Origin: Halobellus limi
GTDB lineage: Archaea > Halobacteriota > Halobacteria > Halobacteriales > Haloferacaceae
Assembly (NCBI RefSeq): GCF_004799685.1
Contig: NZ_CP031311.1
Coordinates: 744,001 to 808,000 of the forward strand
Length of the DNA stretch: 64,000 nucleotides
Direction: 5' to 3'
The notes under the pieces were generated by a model. It ran no database searches. It had not been told where the DNA came from and saw only the letters and a program-made list of their open reading frames with translations. The stretch's first letter is position 1; every line of letters begins with the position of its first letter. Shown in pieces: positions 16,856 to 25,712 of this stretch. The position numbers were made by a program, and so were the translations under genes.

Positions 16856-17316
16856 GCGTCGAATCCGAAGCGTCCACCGACGTCGAGTCCGCGGTCGTCC
16901 CCGACACCATCGACCGGGTCGACGCCGACGGGAGCGTCCCCGCCGCCCGCGTCTTCGAACGCCTCCGCGACGTCGTCGACCCCTGCAGCGCCGCTACCGG
17001 TTCGAATCTCGACGTCGTCGCGATGGGACTGGTGAAGTCGGTCGACGTCGACGGCGGCCACGTCGACGTCGAGATGCGGCTCACCTCGCCGATGTGCCAC
17101 ATGGTCCCGTACTTCTACGAGGAGGTCGAGGGGAAGGTCGGCGGCCTCGACGGCGTCGAGTCGGTCGAACTCGACACCGACGCCGGATTCGAGTGGAGCG
17201 AGGAGCTGATGTCCGAGGGCGCGAGGAGGAAGCGACAGGCGGTCCTCGACGAGCAGGCCGCGCGGTACGAGGCCGAGCGGTCGGCCGAGCGCACGGGCGC
17301 GTCCTCGGACGCCTAG
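16852..17316 (+). CDS. DUF59/MIP18-type metal-sulfur cluster assembly factor
   Basis: The 154-residue protein starts at ATG 16852, overlapping the amidohydrolase stop. It follows the PaaD/MIP18 plan: a helical head with RVFERLRDVVDPCSAATGSNLDVVAMGLV, a beta strand DGGHVDVEMRLTSPMCHMVP with the conserved cysteine, then VGGLDGVESVELDTD. The extra DPC cysteine in place of the usual DPE glutamate is notable. These proteins help insert Fe-S clusters into clients. Here the coupling suggests the amidohydrolase is the client or partner, which is an inference. Confidence 0.8.
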   Translation: MSVESEASTDVESAVVPDTIDRVDADGSVPAARVFERLRDVVDPCSAATGSNLDVVAMGLVKSVDVDGGHVDVEMRLTSPMCHMVPYFYEEVEGKVGGLDGVESVELDTDAGFEWSEELMSEGARRKRQAVLDEQAARYEAERSAERTGASSDA

Positions 17317-17362
17317 CGCCACCGGGATATATCTCACTGCGGTTCCGACGTCCGGTCGTCAG

Positions 17363-18706
17363 ATGACGTCGGGACGAACCGCGACCGAGACGGACGAACC
17401 GGGGCCGCTTTACGCCTTCCGTCAGTTCTTCGCGCTCGAACGAGACGTCCTGGTGCTGTCGCTGGCGATGTTCGTGTTCAGCCTCGGCTTCCAGATGACG
17501 AACCGCTTCCTCCCGGAGTACCTGGTCGCCCTCGGCGCGAGCGGGTTCGTCGTCGGGCTGTTCGGGACCGTCGGCAACGTCGTCTCCGCGGTGTACCCCT
17601 ACCCCGGCGGCGCGGTCTCCGATCGGATCGGTTCGCGGTACGCGCTCACGCTGTTCGGCCTGGTGTCGACGCTCGGGTTCGGCCTCTGGCTCGCCGCGCC
17701 CGGAATCGGTCCGCTCTCGGTCGCCGGCCTGACCGTCGAGCCGTGGATCTGGATCTTCGCCGGCCTGCTCTTCGCACAGGCGTGGAAGTCGTTCGGACTC
17801 GGAGCCACCTTCGCGGTCGTCAAGCAGGCGACCGACCCCTCCCGACTCGCGGCGGGCTTCGCCAGCACCGAGACGTTCCGGCGGACCGCGTTCCTGATCG
17901 GCCCCGTCCTCGCGGCCGTCCTCATCGGCTTGCACCCGGCGTTCGCGGTGAGCTTTCAGTACGTCCTCGCTGTCGCCGTCGTCTTCGGCGTCGTCGGGAC
18001 CGTCGCGCAGCACGTACTCTACGACGCGAGCGAGGACACGATCGGCGGCTCTTTCGCGGGCCTCGCACAGGTCCGCCGCGACCTCCGGGAGATGCCGAGC
18101 GAACTGCGACCGCTGCTCGTTGGCGACACGCTCGTCCGCTTCGCCAACGGGATGGTCTACGTGTTCTTCGTGCTCGTGGTCACGCGGATCTACGAGGTCG
18201 GCCTGGAGACGACAGTCTCGCTCGCGGGACTCTCCTACGCCGTCGACCTCTCGCCGGCGGCGTTCTTCGGCTACCTGCTCGGCGTCGAGATGCTGGTCGC
18301 GCTGCTGGTGATGGCTCCCGCCGCGAAGGCGGCCGAGCGCGTGGGACTGAAGCCTGTCGTCGCGCTCGGTTTCGCCGTCTACGCCGTCTTCCCGGTCGTC
18401 CTGATCAACGCGCCGGCGAGCGCAGTGGCGATGGTCCTCGTCTTCGCCTTTTCGGGACTTCGGTTCGCCGGGCTTCCCTCCCACAAGGCGCTGATCGTCG
18501 GCCCCGCACAGCGGGGGTCCGGCGGGCGCGTCACCGGGACGTACTACCTGCTGCGGAACACCGTCGTGATCCCGAGTGCGGCCCTCGGTGGCTACCTCTG
18601 GGCGTTCGTGAGCCCCGGGGTTGCGTTCACCATCGCCGCCGCCGTCGGCGTCGTCGGAACGGGCTACTTCCTCATCTTCGGCGAGGAGTTCGAGGCGTAC
18701 GCGTGA
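17363..18706 (+). CDS. Major facilitator superfamily transporter
   Basis: The 447-residue protein starts MTSGRTATETDEPGPLYAFRQ and has about 12 hydrophobic segments. The family-specific loop between helices 2 and 3 is seen as YPYPGGAVSDRIGSRYAL, a form of the GxxxDRxGRR motif. The gap to the preceding gene is 46 bases, so read-through from the amidohydrolase operon is possible. No cargo can be assigned. It converges with acr3. Confidence 0.9.
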   Translation: MTSGRTATETDEPGPLYAFRQFFALERDVLVLSLAMFVFSLGFQMTNRFLPEYLVALGASGFVVGLFGTVGNVVSAVYPYPGGAVSDRIGSRYALTLFGLVSTLGFGLWLAAPGIGPLSVAGLTVEPWIWIFAGLLFAQAWKSFGLGATFAVVKQATDPSRLAAGFASTETFRRTAFLIGPVLAAVLIGLHPAFAVSFQYVLAVAVVFGVVGTVAQHVLYDASEDTIGGSFAGLAQVRRDLREMPSELRPLLVGDTLVRFANGMVYVFFVLVVTRIYEVGLETTVSLAGLSYAVDLSPAAFFGYLLGVEMLVALLVMAPAAKAAERVGLKPVVALGFAVYAVFPVVLINAPASAVAMVLVFAFSGLRFAGLPSHKALIVGPAQRGSGGRVTGTYYLLRNTVVIPSAALGGYLWAFVSPGVAFTIAAAVGVVGTGYFLIFGEEFEAYA

Positions 18707-18766
18707 GTCCGGGCGGCCGCGTCGAACCGCCGTCCGTCAGCCGTCGTCGATCGACGCACGCTCCCG

Positions 18767-19948
18767 TCAGTCGTCGTCGACTATCGGTTCGGTCCCGTCG
18801 GCTCCGACCGCGCCCGTCGCTTCGCCGAGACTGCCGGTCGCGTGGCCGGTCCAGTCGAACTCCCGCTGGAAGTACAGCGCGACGTTGACCAGCGCGAGCA
18901 GCACGGGGACTTCGATGAGCGGTCCGACGACGGTCGCGAAGGCGACGCCGGAGCCGACGCCGAAGACCGCGACGGCGACCGCGATGGCGAGTTCGAAGTT
19001 GTTCGATGCCGCGGTGAAGCCGATCGCCGTCGTCGTCGAGTAGTCCGCGCCGATCCCGCGTCCCATCCCGAAGCTCACGAGGAACATCACGACGAAGTAG
19101 ATGGTCAAGGGAACGGCGATGAGCAGCACGTCGCCCGGTGCGGCGACGATGTTGCCGCCCTGCGTCGCGAACATCACGACCACCGTGAAGAGCAGCGCGA
19201 CGAGCGTCAGCGGGTCGATCTTCGGGACGAAGACGTCGTCGTACCACGCCCGGCTCTTGACCCGAGTCCCGACGTAGCGGGTCAGGAAGCCGCCGGCGAA
19301 GGGGATCCCGAGGAAGACGACGATCGCCTCGAACACCTGCACCGGCGTGATGTCGAACGTCGAGATGCCCGCGACCAGCGACTCCATCCCGAGAAGTGGG
19401 GGCAGAAACAGCGCGAAGAACCAGACGTACACGCCGTAGGTGACGATCTGAAAGAGGCTGTTGAACGCCACGAGCCCGGTCACGTACTCCGTCGAGCCCT
19501 CGGCGAGTTCGTTCCAGACGAGCACCATCGCGATGCACCGCGCCATCCCGATGAACACGAGCCCGAGGAAGTACTCCGGTCGCGCGGGCAGGCCGGGAAC
19601 GAGGCCGCTGAAGAAGACGACCGCGAGGCCGAACATCAGCGTCGGGCCGATGAGCCAGTTCTGCACGAGACTCAGCCCGAGAACCCGCCAGTTGCTGAAG
19701 ACCGTCGGCAGCCGCGAGTAGTCGGCCTTCGCCAGCGGCGGGTACATCATCAGCACCAGTCCGATCTCGACGAGGTGGAGGTCCCGTATCGGCCGAGTGA
19801 CCGCGGGGGCGACGTAGCCGAGGCCGACGCCGATCGCCATCGCGCCGAAGATCCAGACGGTGAGGTACTTATCGAGGAAGTCCATCGACCGCGGGTCCCC
19901 GCAGCTCTCGCAGTCGCAGTCCGGGCCGTGCTCGTGAGCGTCACCCAT
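18767..19948 (-). CDS. acr3: Acr3-type arsenite efflux permease
   Basis: The 393-residue protein has an N-terminal Cys/His-rich head (EHGPDCDCESCGD) followed by ten membrane segments. The Acr3 hallmark cysteine in the fourth helix region is present (GMARCIAMVLVWNELAEG), and the tail helices carry TAIGFTAASNNFELAIAVAV. Acr3 expels arsenite, and sometimes antimonite, using the ion gradient. It sits six bases after the ArsR-type gene on the same strand, so the pair is an ars operon. The Cys-rich head may bind metalloid before export (inference). Confidence 0.93.
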   Translation of the reverse strand: MGDAHEHGPDCDCESCGDPRSMDFLDKYLTVWIFGAMAIGVGLGYVAPAVTRPIRDLHLVEIGLVLMMYPPLAKADYSRLPTVFSNWRVLGLSLVQNWLIGPTLMFGLAVVFFSGLVPGLPARPEYFLGLVFIGMARCIAMVLVWNELAEGSTEYVTGLVAFNSLFQIVTYGVYVWFFALFLPPLLGMESLVAGISTFDITPVQVFEAIVVFLGIPFAGGFLTRYVGTRVKSRAWYDDVFVPKIDPLTLVALLFTVVVMFATQGGNIVAAPGDVLLIAVPLTIYFVVMFLVSFGMGRGIGADYSTTTAIGFTAASNNFELAIAVAVAVFGVGSGVAFATVVGPLIEVPVLLALVNVALYFQREFDWTGHATGSLGEATGAVGADGTEPIVDDD

Positions 19949-19954
19949 CGGCGG

Positions 19955-20404
19955 TCACTCGCTCCCCGAGGCGTCGCCACTCTCGCCGTCGGACGCACCG
20001 CTGGGCGCGCTGCCGCCCACGCTCCCCTCGACGACGGTGACGAGCGCCACCGCGCGGTTCGTCGCCCGGTACATCTTCCAGCGACCGTCCTTCCGACTCT
20101 CGACGAGACCCGCCTCGACCAGGCGAGAGAGGGCGTGACTGAGGCCGCTCTCGCTCACGTCGACGACGGCGTTCAGTTCACAGACGCAGAGTTCGTCTCT
20201 GGCCGCGACGAGGACGCGCACGAGCGTGTACCGCGTCTCGTTCGCCAGTGCCGACAGCACGTCGAGTTCGGCCTCGACCTGCTCTCGCCCGATCGCGGCT
20301 TCGAGCGTGCCGAGCTCGTCGAGCCTGCGCTCGACGTCCTCGCTGCGGCACTCTCCGAGTTCGTCCTCCAGATAGCGCTGGAGCCGTTCCGTTGCTTGTG
20401 CCAT
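19955..20404 (-). CDS. arsR: ArsR-family metal(loid)-sensing repressor
   Basis: The start is taken at the ATG complement 20402-20404; a GTG one codon upstream is equally possible. The 149-residue winged-helix protein carries the ArsR metal-binding motif in ELCVCELNAVVDVSESGLSHALSRLVEAGLV, with the CVC cysteines, plus a further cysteine near residue 19. The wing ends SRKDGRWKMYRAT. It directly precedes acr3, so it most likely represses the operon until arsenite binds. The tail is Gly/Ser/Asp-rich. Confidence 0.92.
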   Translation of the reverse strand: MAQATERLQRYLEDELGECRSEDVERRLDELGTLEAAIGREQVEAELDVLSALANETRYTLVRVLVAARDELCVCELNAVVDVSESGLSHALSRLVEAGLVESRKDGRWKMYRATNRAVALVTVVEGSVGGSAPSGASDGESGDASGSE

Positions 20405-20729
20405 CACGAAATAATTGAAAGAATACTAAATTAACTGTTCCGATGCCGCATCCTCTACCGGACCATATATGCTCTCCACGGGATCCGGACGAGACAAGCA
20501 TATCGTTCTCTTTTGGTGGTTGAATACGGTGTGAATTGAACTGAGACCCGTCGATGACGTTCGATCGATTCCCCGTCACCGGTCTCGATCCGTCGGACAG
20601 ATCGGAGGCGTCGCGACCGGCCCCTCTCATCGGGAGTATCGCAGCCGATCGGACGTCCACAGACTCTCGGCTGGCCGCGGTACGCGGTTCGGATGAAACC
20701 GAGTCGACGGGTCTCTCCGATACTCCCTA
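20405..20729. other. Intergenic stretch between arsR and wtpC
   Basis: About 325 bases without a believable gene. It holds the arsR promoter near 20424-20433 and, at 20462-20471, the 10-mer accatatatg, which also occurs just before wtpA at 23638-23647. The rest is GC-rich with only shadow frames. Confidence 0.6.
20424..20433 (-). promoter_or_regulatory. TATA-like box of the arsR-acr3 operon
   Basis: The AT-rich stretch tactaaatta (plus-strand text) is 20-29 bases before the arsR ATG complement at 20404. This spacing fits a leaderless transcript and supports the chosen start. Confidence 0.5.
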
Positions 20730-21827
20730 TCAGACCGCCGACAGCGACACGCGGCGTCCCGCCTCGCGGTCGAACAGGTGGAGGCGATCCGCCGGAAACG
20801 CCACGGCGACGTCGTCGTCGACCGCCGGCGGCGACGACACCTGCTCTGCGACGAGGTCCTCGCCGGCCCCGATCCCGACGGTCACGTCGTAGCGACGGCC
20901 GACGTCCGCGACGCGGGTCACCGTCCCGCGGATCGACGGATCCGTGGTCTCGGTCCCGATCGGCCGAACCGAGAGGTCCCCGGGATGAACGTGACACGTG
21001 ACCGTCGATCCCTCCGAAACGCCCGGCGCGTCCGCCTTGAACCCCGAGACTTCTACCGTGCCGTCGCCTCGCCGGAGCGTGAGCGGGTCCGCGTCCAGCA
21101 CCGTCGCGTCGAACGCGTTCGCCCGTCCGAGGAACGACGCGACGAAGGGGGTCGGCGGCGATTCGTACAGGTCCCGCGGCCGTCCGCTGGCGACGATTCG
21201 ACCGCCGTTCATCACGACGAGGCGGTCGGCCAGCGCCATCGCGTCCTCCTGGTCGTGCGTGACGAACAGCGTGGTCACGCCGGTCTCCCGCTGGATTCGC
21301 GCGATCTCGTCGCGCAGTTGAATCCGCAGCGTGCGATCGAGCGCCGACAGCGGTTCGTCGAGCAACAGCACGTCCGGCGACGGCGCCAGCGCCCGCGCGA
21401 GTTCCGCCCGCCGCCGCTGTCCGCCGCTCAGCTCCGCCGGCCGCGCCGCCCGCTGGTCCGCCAGCGAGACCAACTCGAGGTGGTCCGCGACGAGTTCCTC
21501 GCGGCGAGCGGGTGCGATGTCCTGGGCTCCGAGTCCGTAGGCGACGTTCTCGCCGACGGTCATGTGCGGATACAGCGTCGAGCGCTGGAAGACGACGCTG
21601 ACGCCCCGCGCCTCCGGCGGCACATCGGTCACGTCCTCGCCGCGGAGGGCGATCCGCCCGGCCGTCGGGCGGACGTGCCCCGCGACCGACTGGACGACGG
21701 TCGTCTTCCCGCAGCCGCTGGGCCCGACCAGCGCCACCAGTTCGCCCGCCTCGATCCCGAACGATACGTCGTCGACGGCCAGTTCCTCGCCGTAGCGGTG
21801 CGAGAGGGCGTCGATTTCCAGTCTCAT
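20730..21827 (-). CDS. wtpC: Tungstate/molybdate ABC transporter ATP-binding protein
   Basis: The start is placed at MRLEIDALSHRYG (ATG complement 21825-21827), giving 365 residues. Walker A is GPSGCGKTT, the signature LSGGQRRRAELARAL, and Walker B LLLDEPLSALD. The C-terminal 120 residues resemble a TOBE/MOP-type regulatory domain. It energises oxyanion uptake with the permease and binding protein directly upstream on the same strand. Tungstate or molybdate is inferred from the WtpA-like binding protein. Confidence 0.88.
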   Translation of the reverse strand: MRLEIDALSHRYGEELAVDDVSFGIEAGELVALVGPSGCGKTTVVQSVAGHVRPTAGRIALRGEDVTDVPPEARGVSVVFQRSTLYPHMTVGENVAYGLGAQDIAPARREELVADHLELVSLADQRAARPAELSGGQRRRAELARALAPSPDVLLLDEPLSALDRTLRIQLRDEIARIQRETGVTTLFVTHDQEDAMALADRLVVMNGGRIVASGRPRDLYESPPTPFVASFLGRANAFDATVLDADPLTLRRGDGTVEVSGFKADAPGVSEGSTVTCHVHPGDLSVRPIGTETTDPSIRGTVTRVADVGRRYDVTVGIGAGEDLVAEQVSSPPAVDDDVAVAFPADRLHLFDREAGRRVSLSAV

Positions 21828-21882
21828 CGGTCCCCCGCGAGCCTCGTTCGTCGGTCGCGGCCCCACTCGTCGATCGCCGCCC

Positions 21883-22701
21883 TCATTCCTCGACCACCGT
21901 CGGAATCCGACCGAACCGCTGCACGGCGGTGATGACGATCAGCGTGATCGCGAGCAGCGCGAGCGCGAGCGGGACGACCGTGTCGATGCCGCCCGCGATG
22001 AAGTCGATCCAGATCCGCGTCGGGATCGTCCGGGGGTTGTACGCGACCATCATCGTCGCCCCGAACTCGCCGATGGCCCGGGCGAACGTCAGCGTGATCC
22101 CCGCGAGGATCGCCCCGCGGGCCAGCGGGAGCGAGACGTTCCAGAACGTCGCGAGCGGCCCGTATCCGAGCGACCGAGAGGCCTGTTCTAAGCGCTCGTC
22201 GACCCCGCCGAAGCCCGCGCGCGCCGTGATGACGACGAACGGCGCGGCCACGAACGTCTGGGCGAGAACGACGCCGAGGAGACTCCCGGTGAGCGGGACG
22301 CCCGCGCCGGCCGCGATGCGGCCGATCGGAGTGAACCGACCGACGGCCGTCAGGAGCATCGCCCCCCCGACCACCGGCGGGAGGACCAGCGGCAGCACCA
22401 CGACTCCCTCGACCAGCCGCTTGCCGACGAACGACGTCCGCGCCAGGAGATACGCCAGGGGCACACCGAAGACCGTCGCGACCGCCGTCGAGACGGGCGC
22501 GGTGAGAAGCGAGTTCCGGACCGCCGCCTGGGCCTCGGGCGTCGATAGCCTGCCGAGCACGTTCGCCGTCCCGGTGCGGGTCAAAAACGCCACGAACGGC
22601 AGGGCGAAGTAGACGAGCAGGAACCCGCCGAGAACCGCCGGAACGAGCCCTCCCGGAACCCGGAACGGTCGCCCGGAACGAACGGCGTCGGTGCGGTTCA
22701 T
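21883..22701 (-). CDS. wtpB: Tungstate/molybdate ABC transporter permease
   Basis: The 272-residue protein has six hydrophobic segments and the EAA-type cytoplasmic loop EQASRSLGYGPLATFWNVSLPLARGAILAG, which contacts the ATPase. It closely matches the ModB/WtpB plan, including the last helices VVPLALALLAITLIVITAV. Its ATG overlaps the 3' end of wtpA by four bases, so the genes are translationally coupled. There are 55 bases to wtpC. Confidence 0.9.
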   Translation of the reverse strand: MNRTDAVRSGRPFRVPGGLVPAVLGGFLLVYFALPFVAFLTRTGTANVLGRLSTPEAQAAVRNSLLTAPVSTAVATVFGVPLAYLLARTSFVGKRLVEGVVVLPLVLPPVVGGAMLLTAVGRFTPIGRIAAGAGVPLTGSLLGVVLAQTFVAAPFVVITARAGFGGVDERLEQASRSLGYGPLATFWNVSLPLARGAILAGITLTFARAIGEFGATMMVAYNPRTIPTRIWIDFIAGGIDTVVPLALALLAITLIVITAVQRFGRIPTVVEE

Positions 22702-23630
22702 ACCTCGACGTCCTCCGGGAGGTCGCCGTGACCGCGGGGTAGATCCGCCGTGACGGTCAGTCCGGCCTCGTCGAGGAGTCCCGGGGTATCGGCGAGAAAC
22801 TGCACGAACCGTCGGCCCGCGTCCGGGTTGTCGGCGTTCGCCTTCGTCGTGGCGTTGTAGACGATCGGCCGCCCCTCGGCCGTGTACCCCTCCTCGGTGG
22901 TGTACGTCGCCGTCGCGTAGTGGTCTGCCAGCGCCGGATCGGAGAAGTTGTACGCGTCGGGGAACTCGACGAACGGCATCCCGTGGTCGACGGCCATATT
23001 CCGGTAGACGACCGCTGCGGCGCGAGAGCCGCTCTCGACGCCGGCCATCATCTGCGGTTCCTCCGGTTCCCGATACACGCGCCGGGACATCTCCTCCCGG
23101 AAGCCGTCGAGGCCGTGTTCGCGCTCTGCGAGCTCGAACGCCTGGAGGGCGCGGTAGCCGAGCGGGTCCAGGTCCGGATCGCCGATGGCGACCGCCCCGT
23201 CGTCGGCCCCGCGTACCACCTCGTACCAGGGACGCCCGGCGTCGAGGGCCCGACCGATCGACGTGGACCCGCGGTAGCCGAGACCCAGGCTGTTCGTCGC
23301 GAACTCGACGTCCCAGTCCGTGAACTCGCCGTAGAGCCGGTCCCGGAGGAGCGTCGCGTCGGCGCTCACGATCACGTCGGGGTGCTTCGTCCGGTCCTCG
23401 ACCATCCGCATCACGGCGTTGGTCCCGTAGTACTCGCCGTGGACCGCGGTCCCGGTTTCCGACTCGAAGGCCGGGCCGAGGTGGTCGGAGATGGCGCTGG
23501 CGAGGCTTCCGGCCGACAGGACGGAGACCGATCCGGCAGCCGACCCGGTGCAGCCGGCGTGGCCGCCGACCGCGGCGGTTCCGACCGCCGCCAGGTACGT
23601 CCGCCTCGAAATTCCCCTCCCGGTCGACAT
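22698..23630 (-). CDS. wtpA: Tungstate/molybdate-binding lipoprotein
   Basis: The start at MSTGRGISRRTYLAAVG (ATG complement 23628-23630) gives 310 residues; another ATG lies four codons upstream, but the TATA-like box fits the inner one. The twin Arg followed by a hydrophobic stretch and the lipobox GHAGC indicate Tat export and lipid anchoring. The mature domain has the oxyanion-binding signature VLSAGSLASAI and SADATLLRDRLYGEFTDWD. Such proteins capture tungstate or molybdate outside the cell for molybdopterin enzymes. Confidence 0.9.
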   Translation of the reverse strand: MSTGRGISRRTYLAAVGTAAVGGHAGCTGSAAGSVSVLSAGSLASAISDHLGPAFESETGTAVHGEYYGTNAVMRMVEDRTKHPDVIVSADATLLRDRLYGEFTDWDVEFATNSLGLGYRGSTSIGRALDAGRPWYEVVRGADDGAVAIGDPDLDPLGYRALQAFELAEREHGLDGFREEMSRRVYREPEEPQMMAGVESGSRAAAVVYRNMAVDHGMPFVEFPDAYNFSDPALADHYATATYTTEEGYTAEGRPIVYNATTKANADNPDAGRRFVQFLADTPGLLDEAGLTVTADLPRGHGDLPEDVEV

Positions 23631-23637
23631 AGTAGAA

Positions 23638-23660
23638 ACCATATATGGTGTCTAATTAAG
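23638..23660 (-). promoter_or_regulatory. Promoter and palindrome before wtpA
   Basis: The perfect 12-base palindrome accatatatggt lies at 23638-23649 and a TATA-like taattaag at 23653-23660, the latter 23-30 bases before the wtpA ATG at 23630. The palindrome is placed between box and start, a fitting site for a repressor. A 10-base version occurs again at 20462-20471. Confidence 0.5.
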
Positions 23661-23708
23661 AATAACGAAACTTCGTACGGTTACACACCGAAACCGTCCG
23701 CCGTGACG

Positions 23709-23990
23709 TCACTCCGGTCGCTCGGAGCGTCCATCTCCCTCGTCCGCCGGTTCGTCGGCAGCGTAGGCGACGTGATCCACCTCACGGCGACGGAGCGTCT
23801 CGCCCACCTCGACGTACCGGTACAGCCCGTCGTCGGCTTCGGTTCTCGTGTTTCGGTGGCTCCCATCGCAGAACGGGAACTCGTCGGAGAGCCCACACCG
23901 ACAGACCGCGACGTCTCCCTTCTCGGGGTCCAGGTCCGACTCGTCGAGTTTCAGCGGCCCGGTCGCGTCGAGTTCGACTAACCGTCCCAT
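23709..23990 (-). CDS. CDGSH iron-sulfur domain protein
   Basis: The 93-residue protein holds the complete CDGSH motif: CRCGLSDEFPFCDGSH, with three cysteines and one histidine that bind a 2Fe-2S cluster in mitoNEET-like proteins. The head KLDESDLDPEKGDVAVC is typical of archaeal members. The tail is acidic and probably disordered. It is monocistronic and divergent from the glycine cleavage operon. Electron transfer or cluster transfer is known for the family; the partner here is unknown. Confidence 0.92.
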   Translation of the reverse strand: MGRLVELDATGPLKLDESDLDPEKGDVAVCRCGLSDEFPFCDGSHRNTRTEADDGLYRYVEVGETLRRREVDHVAYAADEPADEGDGRSERPE

Positions 23991-24170
23991 AGCCGGTCTT
24001 CTCTCTCAGAGCAAATAACGACGGCGCTCGGCGCGGTTCGACGCCGTCGGTGGTGTCGCCCCGGCCGAAATACCGCATTTGTTATCGCAGTATACCGTTT
24101 AAACCTGGCAAAAGGCGGCGGCCTCGGCGGACATACCAAAACATTTCTTGCCGCGAACCATCCGTCCACT

Positions 24171-25262
24171 ATGGCCCTTCGGAAGCCGCCGCTGTACGAC
24201 GTCTACGCCGCAGACGCCACGTTCACCGGGTTCGGCGGGTGGGATATGCCCGTCGAGTTCGAATCGATCCGGGCCGAACACGAGGCCGTGCGCGACTCGG
24301 TCGGGCTCTTCGACGTCTCGCACATGGGCGAAATCGTCGTGAGCGGGTCGGACGCGACGGCGTTGATGCAGCGCCTCACGTCGAACGACGTCGAGGCGCT
24401 CTCGCCGGGCGAGTCCCAGTACTCGGCGATCACTGACGAGTCGGGGGTCATCGTCGACGACACGATCGTCTACCGGCTTCCCGAGGCGGAAGACCGGTAC
24501 CTCTTCGTGCCGAACGCCGGCCACGACGAGGCGGCGTACCGTCGGTGGGTCGACCACAGGGACGAGTGGGGCCTCGACTGCGAGGTCCGCAACGAGACCG
24601 ACGCGTGGGCGATGGTGGCGGTGCAAGGGCCGGACGCAGCCGAGACGGTCGACCGCGCGACGGACGCCGACGTGGCCCCGCTGTCGTGGGGCGACGTGAT
24701 CGAGGCCGAGGTCGGCGGCGTCCGCTCGTTCGTCTCGCGGACGGGCTACACCGGCGAGGACGGCTTCGAGATCCTCTGTCCGACCGACGAGGCCGAACCC
24801 GTCTGGTCCGCCTTCGCGGCGGACTGCACCCCGTGCGGTCTCGGCTCCCGCGACACGCTCCGGACGGAGATGGGGTTTCTCCTCTCCGGACAGGACTTCG
24901 ATCCCGACGCGGAGCCGCGCAACCCCTACGAGGCGGGGATCGGCTGGACCGTCGCGCTCGACACCGACTTCGTCGGCCGCGACGCGCTCGCGACCGTCGC
25001 CGACGCGGGCGTCGAAGAGACGTTCGTGGGGCTGGTCCTGCGGGAGCGCGGGATCGCCCGACACGGCCACGAGATCGTCGCGGACGGCGACGTCGTCGGT
25101 CACGTGACGAGCGGGACGATGAGCCCCACCCTGGGCGAGCCGATCGCGCTCGGCTACGTCCCGACGTCGCTCTCTGAGCCCGGAACCGAGCTCTCGATCG
25201 CCGTCCGCGGACAGGAGAAGCGCGCCGAAATCGTTCCCACACCATTCATCGAGGACAACTAA
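24171..25262 (+). CDS. gcvT: Glycine cleavage system aminomethyltransferase (T protein)
   Basis: The 363-residue protein takes the aminomethyl group from lipoyl-H protein and forms methylene-tetrahydrofolate and ammonia. It has the family motifs [30 protein letters not shown] and the late GRDALATV, and the length is normal. It is the first gene of the four-gene gcv operon; its TAA overlaps the gcvH ATG by one base (TAATG). An AT-rich stretch (ccaaaacatttcttg) about 23-37 bases upstream of the ATG may be the promoter. Confidence 0.96.
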   Translation: MALRKPPLYDVYAADATFTGFGGWDMPVEFESIRAEHEAVRDSVGLFDVSHMGEIVVSGSDATALMQRLTSNDVEALSPGESQYSAITDESGVIVDDTIVYRLPEAEDRYLFVPNAGHDEAAYRRWVDHRDEWGLDCEVRNETDAWAMVAVQGPDAAETVDRATDADVAPLSWGDVIEAEVGGVRSFVSRTGYTGEDGFEILCPTDEAEPVWSAFAADCTPCGLGSRDTLRTEMGFLLSGQDFDPDAEPRNPYEAGIGWTVALDTDFVGRDALATVADAGVEETFVGLVLRERGIARHGHEIVADGDVVGHVTSGTMSPTLGEPIALGYVPTSLSEPGTELSIAVRGQEKRAEIVPTPFIEDN

Positions 25263-25642
25263 TGTTCGAAGTACCCACAGACCGCAAGTACCAGGAATCG
25301 CACGAGTACGCCACGACCGACGGAGAGACCGCGACGGTCGGGATCACCGACTTCGCCCAGGACGAACTGGGCGACGTCGTCTTCGTCGAACTGCCGGAGG
25401 TCGGCGAGGAGATCACCCAGGGCGAGGAGTTCGGCGTCGTCGAATCGATCAAGGCCGTCTCGGACCTCTACGCGCCGATCTCGGGGACCGTGACCGCCGT
25501 CAACGAGGACCTGTTCGACCGCCCCGAACTGGTGAACGAAGAGCCCTACGGCGACGGGTGGATGCTCGAAGTCGAGGTCGCAGACGACGCGGCGTTCGAC
25601 GAGTTGCTCTCGGCCGACGAATACCGCGAGCAGACCGAGTGA
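25262..25642 (+). CDS. gcvH: Glycine cleavage system H protein
   Basis: The 126-residue carrier swings its lipoyl arm between the P, T and L proteins. The lipoylated lysine is Lys64 in [15 protein letters not shown], and the surrounding hybrid-barrel strands are intact. The start ATG shares a base with the gcvT stop. Seventy bases separate it from gcvPA, the longest junction in the operon. Confidence 0.97.
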   Translation: MFEVPTDRKYQESHEYATTDGETATVGITDFAQDELGDVVFVELPEVGEEITQGEEFGVVESIKAVSDLYAPISGTVTAVNEDLFDRPELVNEEPYGDGWMLEVEVADDAAFDELLSADEYREQTE

Positions 25643-25712
25643 TCAGGATGCACCCGAACGCGCGTTCGACGCGGGCTCGAACCGCCCGTTCCGCCAGCGG
25701 GAGGTGCGACGG

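Noticed and set aside
24001-24170. A glycine riboswitch before gcvT
   Set aside because: No conserved aptamer pairing was found, the class is bacterial, and the spacer is too short for a tandem aptamer.
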